Shown: positions 1-4,412 of the stretch, one piece after another
Layout: every line of letters begins with the position of its first letter
Position numbering within the stretch: position 1 is the stretch's first letter
From: an uncultured bacterium
GTDB taxonomy: Bacteria; Cyanobacteriota; Vampirovibrionia; Gastranaerophilales; Gastranaerophilaceae
Direction: 5' to 3'
Length of the DNA: 5,578 nucleotides
Assembly (NCBI GenBank): GCA_947365485.1
Contig: CANAXK010000114.1
Location: 1-5,578 of the forward strand
Translations under genes and position numbers: made by a program
Notes under the pieces: generated by a model
Databases searched by the model: none
Told to the model about the DNA's origin: nothing
The model's input: only the letters and a program-made list of their open reading frames with translations

Positions 1-30
1 TCTCGGAAAAAAAAAATAGAAAAGAAGCTA

Positions 31-375
31 TCAACTTGAGGGTGCGTGTATAAGGGGTTGGAGGGAGGGTACGGACGTTAAATTTCTTTTTTGTCTGTAG
101 TTATCCCATTTTTCCAGATTTGAACGCAGCAAACCCATTTTATTGGCTAGTCTAATCATCTCGTTAAAAGTCATGCTCTCAATGTTTTCGAAAACAAAAG
201 CACCGCTTGCAAGATAGCGCTTAATCATTTTTAAAGAAATAGAATAAGTATACTCAAATCTTTGGATCATTGAATCCCGTGTAATTAAGTCAGAAGTATC
301 AGTGTTATAAATTCTAATAACCTCAAAAAGACTTGCCAACACTCGTTCGAAAGATGTAAAATCAATAATTTCCAT
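31..375 (-). CDS. HI0074-family (NTase substrate-binding, HEPN-fold) protein, C-terminally truncated
   Basis: The 114-residue product resembles the HI0074 / nucleotidyltransferase substrate-binding family, helical HEPN-superfamily proteins that usually pair with a MNT-type minimal nucleotidyltransferase as a toxin-antitoxin module. Seen: the family core RDSMIQRFEYTYSISLKMIK at residues 33-52, then the typical FNEMIRLANKMGLL (70-83) and YRQKRNLTS (93-101). Family members continue RNxTSHxY, giving the HEPN RxxxxH motif. Here residue 102 is Val instead of His, and the remaining 13 residues (Pro/Leu/His-rich) look non-native, so the last helix and the active His are absent. No nucleotidyltransferase partner lies on the upstream side; anything downstream is outside the window. 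The start fits the family N-terminus, though no Shine-Dalgarno precedes it. It is probably a decayed or interrupted copy; a functional short form cannot be excluded. Confidence 0.7.
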   Translation of the reverse strand: MEIIDFTSFERVLASLFEVIRIYNTDTSDLITRDSMIQRFEYTYSISLKMIKRYLASGAFVFENIESMTFNEMIRLANKMGLLRSNLEKWDNYRQKRNLTSVPSLQPLIHAPSS

Positions 376-381
376 AGCCTA

Positions 382-410
382 ATATTAGCATATATTATTT
401 ACTTTCTCAA
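382..410 (-). promoter_or_regulatory. Promoter of the HI0074-like gene, possibly leaderless
   Basis: Read on the minus strand there is TTGAGA (410-405), a 17-base spacer and TAATAT (387-382), with TGC directly before the -10, an extended -10 signature. A start seven bases below the -10 falls at about 375, the A of the ATG, and no Shine-Dalgarno is present. This suggests a leaderless mRNA, though an overlapping second TAATAT a few bases upstream could serve instead. Confidence 0.55.
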
Positions 411-459
411 ATTGTAAATGATTTAAAGCTTATAGCAATTTTTTGGGGGGATTTTTAAT

Positions 460-1275
460 TTAAACAATTACCTCTAATCCAGACCCGACTTCTTCTATGT
501 TTACAACCTCTGACAATTTACATAAAGCCTTGAAGCCGGTGCAATGACAGGCATACAAAGAATCTAAATTTAAATTCTCCAGTCTTGACAGAGTGTTTAT
601 AAGTTGTTCAGAAGAGGCGTCCTGTAAGTGTAACCCTCCAAATATGCACTTTATTTCTTCTGAAGTGAAGATACTCTTCGCATAATCGCAGATATTAATT
701 ATTCCCGAATGAGAACAACCGGTGATAATAATGATTTTATCATCTTTGCGTATTGCAAGAGCGCTGTCATCATGAACAAAATCCGGTAAATTTGACTCTC
801 TAAGATAACCAACATTATTCTTAGATTCGAAGTCGTTAATACGAGGTATCGGGCCCAGAAATACAATATTTTCTGTTAAATAGAACGGCTCATTGACGTA
901 ATGAACTTTAAACACAGATTCTATATCTTCTTTTGGTACAGGCGAGCCAAAATCGCCGTCAATATTATCATATCTTTGGCTAAATACATCCGGACAGGCA
1001 ATAATTTTTGGCCTGTGTTCCGATTTTTTGTACAAATTCAGCAAATGCTTAAGTCCGCCAGTATGGTCATCATGTCCATGTGAAAGTATTATATAATCAA
1101 TTTCTTTGAGATTGAGCTGCATTTTTTCTGAATTTTTTATGATAACGTCAGAATAGCCCGTATCAAAAAGAATTTTTTTATTATCATATTCAATAAAAAA
1201 TGACAGGGCTGGCTCGCCTAAAAAGTATTTATCTATAATTGTGTTGTTATCAACTAGAACATTTAATTTAAACAT
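460..1275 (-). CDS. MBL-fold metallo-hydrolase, DHPS-like subfamily
   Basis: This is a 271-residue metallo-beta-lactamase-fold hydrolase, probably cytoplasmic since no signal peptide or membrane segment is seen. Metal-ligand motifs are complete: FDTG at 37-40, the HxHxDH motif as HGHDDHTGG at 66-74 (H66, H68, D70, H71), TGCSHSGIIN at 185-194 with H189, FGGLHL at 212-217, and CHCTG at 243-247 with H244. The GCSHxGIxN and FGGxHL motifs, together with LGPIPR (140-145) and HDDSALA (168-174), match the subfamily named after archaeal 7,8-dihydropterin-6-methyl-4-(beta-D-ribofuranosyl)aminobenzene-5'-phosphate synthase. In most bacteria the substrate of these homologues is unknown, and the name should not be taken as proof of pterin synthesis. 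Length is normal for the subfamily. AGAGA lies nine bases before the ATG. No pterin gene is adjacent, so context adds nothing about the substrate. Confidence 0.9.
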   Translation of the reverse strand: MFKLNVLVDNNTIIDKYFLGEPALSFFIEYDNKKILFDTGYSDVIIKNSEKMQLNLKEIDYIILSHGHDDHTGGLKHLLNLYKKSEHRPKIIACPDVFSQRYDNIDGDFGSPVPKEDIESVFKVHYVNEPFYLTENIVFLGPIPRINDFESKNNVGYLRESNLPDFVHDDSALAIRKDDKIIIITGCSHSGIINICDYAKSIFTSEEIKCIFGGLHLQDASSEQLINTLSRLENLNLDSLYACHCTGFKALCKLSEVVNIEEVGSGLEVIV

Positions 1276-1296
1276 TATTTTATTTCTCTTTATTTC

Positions 1297-1325
1297 ATTA
1301 TAACCTTAAAAATCATGAATGTAGA
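1297..1325 (-). promoter_or_regulatory. Promoter of the MBL-fold hydrolase gene
   Basis: On the minus strand TCTACA (1325-1320; four of six consensus positions) is followed by 17 bases and a perfect TATAAT (1302-1297). Transcription would begin near 1290, leaving a leader of about 15 bases that contains the AGAGA ribosome-binding site of the gene starting at 1275. Confidence 0.55.
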
Positions 1326-1349
1326 AAAATAAATCAGCCTACTAGCTAA

Positions 1350-1378
1350 TAGACATCTTACTAAAATTTTTGTTTAAT
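1350..1378 (+). promoter_or_regulatory. Candidate plus-strand promoter in the spacer
   Basis: TAGACA (1350-1355) and TTTAAT (1373-1378) each match five of six sigma70 consensus positions and are 17 bases apart. The predicted start, near 1385, is about 15 bases before the first of two hairpins. In AT-rich DNA such pairs arise by chance, so the call leans on the hairpins and T-run that follow. Confidence 0.35.
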
Positions 1379-1384
1379 ATAGTT

Positions 1385-1450
1385 AGCTAATTAAATCTTT
1401 GAATAGCTTCAACTATTCATTCCAGGAGCCGGTTTATGGCTCATTTTTTT
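1385..1450 (+). ncRNA. Candidate small RNA or attenuator leader
   Basis: A transcript from the candidate promoter at 1350-1378 would be about 65 bases. It would contain a 7-bp hairpin TGAATAG / CTATTCA (1400-1406 with 1413-1419, loop CTTCAA) and end in a second hairpin with a T-run (1426-1450). Promoter, hairpin and intrinsic terminator in this order look like a small RNA. Alternatives are an attenuator in a long leader of the gene at 1600, or the leader of the 26-codon ORF at 1436. I recognise no known RNA family. Confidence 0.3.
1426..1450 (+). terminator. Intrinsic terminator-like hairpin with T-run
   Basis: GAGCC (1426-1430) pairs with GGCTC (1438-1442) across a seven-base loop, followed after one A by seven T residues (1444-1450). 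The stem is only five bp but GC-rich, and the T-run is on the plus strand only. No recognised plus-strand gene ends upstream, so it would terminate the candidate small RNA or act as an attenuator. The left arm also overlaps the AGGAG that precedes the ATG at 1436. Confidence 0.45.
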
Positions 1451-1516
1451 CCTCTGTATTTTTGGGGCAAACCCAAGCTTACCCCATACCTGAAACTCTA
1501 TTATACATTGTTTTAA
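1436..1516 (+). CDS. Possible 26-residue small protein
   Basis: A 26-codon frame begins with ATG at 1436 and ends with TAA at 1514-1516. AGGAG at 1424-1428 is seven bases upstream, as good a ribosome-binding site as any in the window. The peptide is rich in aromatic and hydrophobic residues, beginning MAHFFPLYFWGKPKL, with four Lys and no acidic residue; it is too short and interrupted for a confident membrane helix. The T-run of the terminator-like hairpin lies inside the frame, and the hairpin stem overlaps the ribosome-binding site, so the two readings partly exclude each other. I recognise no family. Confidence 0.2.
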   Translation: MAHFFPLYFWGKPKLTPYLKLYYTLF

Positions 1517-1599
1517 TTCTATACTCCCAAAAACTAAACTAACAGGTAATTTATGTTAACCAATAACACATTACAATTTCTGTATGGAGATATGTTGCT

Positions 1600-1911
1600 A
1601 TGGAAAAATTTCAGAATAAATATTTAGAGTTAAAAAACATAAGTAAAGATGTCGTAAACTGGGTCGAAGATATTGCAGAAGAAAACAATTGCAGAATCGA
1701 ACGCAAAGAGTGGAAAAGCAAGTACAACAGCTACGTGGTGTACGACTACGAACCGTTCTGCTCCGAAGGCTTTGAGATAAATATTTTACTGAGTTCTTTT
1801 GATATATCTTACCTGAACTTCATCAAATACCTGTACAACGAAAAGTTGAGTACAATTGAATACCTTGATAACTGTATCAAGATTCCTGCTATGAAAAACT
1901 ATTCACTTTAG
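1600..1911 (+). CDS. Hypothetical protein, 103 residues
   Basis: I do not recognise this protein. It is small and soluble-looking, without a signal peptide or membrane segment, rich in Tyr, Asn, Lys and Glu. The first half is charged and probably helical (NISKDVVNWVEDIAEENN, about 13-30), then comes a beta-like stretch with many aromatics (YNSYVVYDYEPF, 42-53; FEINILL, 58-64) and a C-terminal helical part (FIKYLYNEKLSTIEYLDN, 74-91). GGAGA at 1586-1590 is nine bases before the ATG, which supports the start and the gene being real. It lies 44 bases ahead of the aminotransferase on the same strand, but that gene has its own -10 box, so co-transcription is only possible, not shown. A weak TACAAT (1572-1577) may be its -10. 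Confidence 0.65.
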   Translation: MEKFQNKYLELKNISKDVVNWVEDIAEENNCRIERKEWKSKYNSYVVYDYEPFCSEGFEINILLSSFDISYLNFIKYLYNEKLSTIEYLDNCIKIPAMKNYSL

Positions 1912-1921
1912 TAATTATGGT

Positions 1922-1957
1922 ATATAATATTCCTATGTCTAATGAGGAATAATATAT
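1922..1957 (+). promoter_or_regulatory. Promoter -10, RBS and inverted repeat at the aminotransferase start
   Basis: A perfect TATAAT lies at 1923-1928 (no good -35 seen) and GAGGAA at 1944-1949, six bases before the ATG at 1956. The arms 1922-1934 and 1945-1957 are complementary at 12 of 13 positions (one A-A mismatch) around a ten-base loop. The left arm contains the -10 box; the right arm contains most of the ribosome-binding site and the first two bases of the start codon. Transcripts started here, at about 1935, would lack the left arm, while read-through transcripts from the upstream gene would carry both arms. Confidence 0.55.
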
Positions 1958-3197
1958 GCAGGAATTTTTTAACGATTACGTACAATCACTTGAAACATAT
2001 ATCATGTTTCGCATAAAAGAAACAGTTGCGAAAATAACGCCGGAATTGACAGCAAAAGGAAGGGCTCCTATTTCATTATCAATGGGAGCACCTACTGCTG
2101 CACCGCCAAAACTTGTAATTGAAACCCTGAAATCAGCTCTAGAAGAAAAAGGCGCCCACCTGTATTCCACACCAAAGGGCGAACCTTATTTTAGAGAAGC
2201 GATTGCAAAACGCATGAAAACCCGCTTCGGAGTTGAACTTGACCCTGCAACAGAAATCTTTTCTCTCATAGGCTCAAAAGAAGGACTCGCAAACTTTATT
2301 CGCGTGCTCCTAAACCCGACAACTGTAAAAGCTGAAAAAGAAATTATCCTTGTACCAGACCCTGGCTATGCCTCATATGGAGAAATGGTTAAAGTCTCCG
2401 GCGGAATTGCGTATCCTGTGCCTTTGACTCCTGAAAACAATTTCATGCCGGATATGGAAGAAGTTCTAGCAAATCTTGTTAAAGACGGATTTGACCCTAA
2501 AAAAGTCAAAGCGCTGCTTATTAATTACCCGAACAACCCTCTTGGCGCAACAGCGACAAGAGAATACCTCAAAAACGTTGTGGATTTCTGCAAAAAACAC
2601 CATATTCTGCTGATTTCTGATGCTGCGTATACAGAAATGTATTTTAAACCGGAATTAAAACCCGCAAGCGTTCTGGAAATCGAGGGCGCAAAAGATATAG
2701 CGGTTGAATTTTTCAGCCTCTCAAAACCTTATGCAATGACAGGCTGGCGTCTTGGCTGGATTTGCGGAAACAAAGACGCGGTAAAAGTTTTTGGGAAACT
2801 CAAATCAACTCTTGATTCCGGGATTTTTAAGGCGCTCCAGAGAGCCGGAGCTGAAATCCTTAATTCCGAAGAAGGCGACAAATATATTGAAGAGGCGAAC
2901 AAACGGTTCAAGAAGAGCCAGGAATTGTTTGTGAAAGGCTTGAGAGAAGAACTTGGCTGGGGCGAATTTAATGTTCCTGATGCAACTTTCTATCTCTGGC
3001 TCCCGATTCCTCCGAGATACAAGTCTTCGGTTGAATTTACAGATGATTTGATGCACAAATCCGGGATTGTTGCAGTACCTGGTGATGCGTTCGGTGAGCA
3101 CGGCAAAGGGTATTTCAGAGTCTCTATTGTGTGCTCTGATGAGCAGCTTAGCGAGGCAATCCGAAGAATGAAAGAAGACGGATTTATTTTTAGCTAG
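1956..3197 (+). CDS. Class I/II PLP-dependent aminotransferase (LL-DAP/aspartate aminotransferase-like)
   Basis: This 413-residue cytoplasmic fold-type I aminotransferase transfers an amino group between an amino acid and a 2-oxo acid through pyridoxal phosphate. Family landmarks are all present: SMGAP (42-46), YSTPKGEPYFREAIA (70-84), the cofactor-binding GSKEG (106-110), DPGYASY (135-141), NYPNNPLGA (190-198), SDAAYTEM (221-228, with D222 and Y225), SLSKPYAMTGWRLGW (254-268) with Schiff-base Lys257, and YFRVS (386-390) with Arg388 for the substrate carboxylate. Similar enzymes are commonly labelled LL-diaminopimelate or aspartate aminotransferase. The SKPYAMTGW motif differs from the SFSKxAGFTGxR pattern of classical DapL, so the substrate stays open and I give no symbol. 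Length is normal. The start is fixed by GAGGAA six bases upstream. AGG Arg codons occur here, which the downstream tRNA reads. Confidence 0.92.
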   Translation: MQEFFNDYVQSLETYIMFRIKETVAKITPELTAKGRAPISLSMGAPTAAPPKLVIETLKSALEEKGAHLYSTPKGEPYFREAIAKRMKTRFGVELDPATEIFSLIGSKEGLANFIRVLLNPTTVKAEKEIILVPDPGYASYGEMVKVSGGIAYPVPLTPENNFMPDMEEVLANLVKDGFDPKKVKALLINYPNNPLGATATREYLKNVVDFCKKHHILLISDAAYTEMYFKPELKPASVLEIEGAKDIAVEFFSLSKPYAMTGWRLGWICGNKDAVKVFGKLKSTLDSGIFKALQRAGAEILNSEEGDKYIEEANKRFKKSQELFVKGLREELGWGEFNVPDATFYLWLPIPPRYKSSVEFTDDLMHKSGIVAVPGDAFGEHGKGYFRVSIVCSDEQLSEAIRRMKEDGFIFS

Positions 3198-3216
3198 CAA
3201 AAAATAAATTTTGCCG

Positions 3217-3236
3217 AAAAAAGGATCAAATAATCC
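3217..3236 (-). terminator. Weak terminator-like hairpin for the minus-strand operon
   Basis: On the minus strand GGAT (3236-3233) pairs with ATCC (3226-3223) across a six-base loop and is followed by six T residues (3222-3217). The stem is only four bp, so efficiency is doubtful. It lies beyond the amidohydrolase stop and the tRNA, where the minus-strand operon would need to end. A second AT-rich hairpin, GCAAAA / TTTTGC at 3197-3214, sits just after the aminotransferase stop and could slow transcription from either side. Confidence 0.3.
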
Positions 3237-3259
3237 GATTGAAAGATACAGGCAGGGCG

Positions 3260-3284
3260 GGTAATTAACAATTGACTAATTACC
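3260..3284. repeat. Inverted repeat at the tRNA promoter
   Basis: GGTAATTA (3260-3267) and TAATTACC (3277-3284) are perfect eight-bp arms around a nine-base centre. The structure covers the -35 box of the tRNA promoter. It lacks a T-run on either side, so it is not a standard terminator; it could be an operator, a processing hairpin at the aminotransferase mRNA end, or chance in AT-rich DNA. Confidence 0.45.
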
Positions 3285-3300
3285 AATTCTTAACTACAAT
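3272..3300 (+). promoter_or_regulatory. Promoter of tRNA-Arg
   Basis: TTGACT (3272-3277) and TACAAT (3295-3300), each five of six to consensus, are separated by exactly 17 bases. The predicted start near 3307 is only about two bases before the mature tRNA 5' end at 3309. This is the strongest promoter match in the window, as expected for a stable RNA gene. Confidence 0.75.
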
Positions 3301-4412
3301 TAATATATGCGGTTGTAGCTCAGTAGGATAGAGCGGAGGTTTCCTAAACCTTGTCTGCCGTGGGTTCGACTCCCTCCAGCCGCAGTTTTATATGCCTTAA
3401 AAAATGCGCATCCAACAATTCCCAAAACAGCTAATGCTATAACAAAAAGCCTTGTCTTAGGAAAAGTTTTTCTCTCTGATAAGTACAACTTCTTAGCGTT
3501 GTTGTAGAATAAATCATCTATAATTTTATCCGCTTCCGGTTTTAAGTCCTTATCATTTCTTATTGAACTTTTTATGCTCTCCACAAATTTTGAATAAACT
3601 TCTTTTGCACTGTCGTTGCTAAACCTTGCAAGCGGAGCGTCAGTACCGAACATCAACCTGAACGACTGGTCACCGTATTTCCAATCTTTTTCTCCGATAC
3701 CTTTTAGACGCTTAATAGCTTTTACTATATGTGTTTGCGTGTTATCAATATCAACCCATGAAACATCCGCGTAAAGATTTGCATCTCCCTTTTTTATCGA
3801 TTCTACAAGTATATCAATTGCCTTGTCATGAGACTCTTTCCAGCCGGCTCCAAGATGCGCCATAACAACAGGTGTGTGTTTGTATTTTTTTGCTAACGTA
3901 TAAATACTTTCCGGGTCTGAAATATGTTTCATATTGGGATTAATTCTTCCATCGTCCAGAATGCTTACCTGACTGTGGAACAAACATGGAAGCTTGTGTT
4001 TTGAAGCAAATTTCATATATGGCTCGTATTTTGGGTCTGACAAAACTAATTTTTGGATCTCAGAATGAAATTTCAGCCCGACAAAACTATCAGGATTTTC
4101 TTTAAAAAGCTTCTTTATATTTTTCACATCTCCATCTGCCGGAGAACAAGAAGCAAGAAGAGCGTATTTTTCGTTATTTTTAAATAATTCCAGCGCGGCC
4201 TTGTTTCCTTCGTATTCACTCTTGGCTGAATGCAAAACATCCAAATCTGACACAATCATTTTCTCAACAGTGTCTTTGTTAGGAAGTTCTGATTTTACAA
4301 AAACATCAAGCTGGTCTTTTGTGTATGTTTTTGCGTCATGTTTTCCGATATGAGCATGTGAGTCAATAATTTTGCCGGTAAAATATATTGGAGAAATTTT
4401 AGTGACATTCAT
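3300..4412 (-). CDS. Amidohydrolase (TIM-barrel, amidohydrolase-2-like) with C-terminal membrane helix
   Basis: The product is a metal-dependent hydrolase of the amidohydrolase superfamily. Seen: DSHAHIG at 17-23 with H19 and H21, GLKFHSE (112-118), LPCLFHSQ with H146, VVMAHLGAG with H186, YADVSWVD (214-221), and FGTDAPL with catalytic D258, the expected HxH...H...H...D order. LFYNNAKKLYL (301-311) closes the barrel as in amidohydrolase-2 proteins. The substrate is unknown. A 14-residue leader, MNVTKISPIYFTGK, precedes the domain, and residues 322-338 (LFVIALAVLGIVGCAFF) form one hydrophobic helix, so the enzyme is probably tail-anchored with the barrel in the cytoplasm. From residue 344 to 368 the frame reads antisense through tRNA-Arg, and its stop lies in the tRNA -10 box; the native end was probably near residue 343. 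AGGAGA lies eight bases before the ATG, and the first 14 bases overlap the upstream gene, suggesting translational coupling. Confidence 0.88.
   Translation of the reverse strand: MNVTKISPIYFTGKIIDSHAHIGKHDAKTYTKDQLDVFVKSELPNKDTVEKMIVSDLDVLHSAKSEYEGNKAALELFKNNEKYALLASCSPADGDVKNIKKLFKENPDSFVGLKFHSEIQKLVLSDPKYEPYMKFASKHKLPCLFHSQVSILDDGRINPNMKHISDPESIYTLAKKYKHTPVVMAHLGAGWKESHDKAIDILVESIKKGDANLYADVSWVDIDNTQTHIVKAIKRLKGIGEKDWKYGDQSFRLMFGTDAPLARFSNDSAKEVYSKFVESIKSSIRNDKDLKPEADKIIDDLFYNNAKKLYLSERKTFPKTRLFVIALAVLGIVGCAFFKAYKTAAGGSRTHGRQGLGNLRSILLSYNRIY
3309..3384 (+). tRNA. tRNA-Arg (anticodon CCT)
   Basis: A full cloverleaf can be drawn. The acceptor stem is GCGGTTG (3309-3315) with CAGCCGC (3377-3383), one T-G wobble. 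The D-arm is GCTC / GAGC (3318-3334) with GG in its loop. The anticodon stem is GAGGT / ACCTT around TTCCTAA (3341-3347), giving anticodon CCT, which reads AGG. The T-arm has loop TTCGACT (3365-3371) on GTGGG / CCCTC, with one T-T mismatch; the variable region is seven bases. The discriminator is A3384, and CCA is not encoded, so a CCA-adding enzyme is needed. It lies on the opposite strand inside the 3' end of the amidohydrolase frame. No clear terminator follows. Confidence 0.93.

Larger units (their letters stand above)
1276..1599. other. 324-base intergenic region between divergent genes
   Basis: This spacer separates the minus-strand hydrolase from the plus-strand 103-residue gene. It holds the hydrolase promoter, a direct repeat TAGCTAAT at 1343-1350 and 1384-1391, a candidate plus-strand promoter with two hairpins and a T-run (1350-1450), a 26-codon ORF with a good ribosome-binding site (1436-1516), and a GGGG...CCCC pairing at 1464-1485. 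From 1517 to 1585 I see only AT-rich sequence with weak -10-like boxes (TATACT at 1520, TACAAT at 1572), one of which may serve the gene at 1600. Confidence 0.6.

Noticed and set aside
60..75. Nine-base match CTCCCTCCA between the left-end segment (minus strand) and the tRNA-Arg T-arm, as a possible attachment-site pair
   Set aside because: The match is short, falls in low-complexity pyrimidine sequence, and no integrase or consistent boundary is visible.
901..1083. Plus-strand ORF of 60 codons inside the MBL hydrolase
   Set aside because: It is the antisense shadow of a gene with complete catalytic motifs and has no family resemblance.
1464..1485. GGGG...CCCC pairing as a second terminator
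   Set aside because: The T residues precede the stem and none follow it on the plus strand; on the minus strand it is followed by A residues.
2805..3200. Minus-strand ORF of 131 codons opposite the aminotransferase
   Set aside because: The opposite strand carries an uninterrupted enzyme with all active-site residues; this frame has no recognisable motif.
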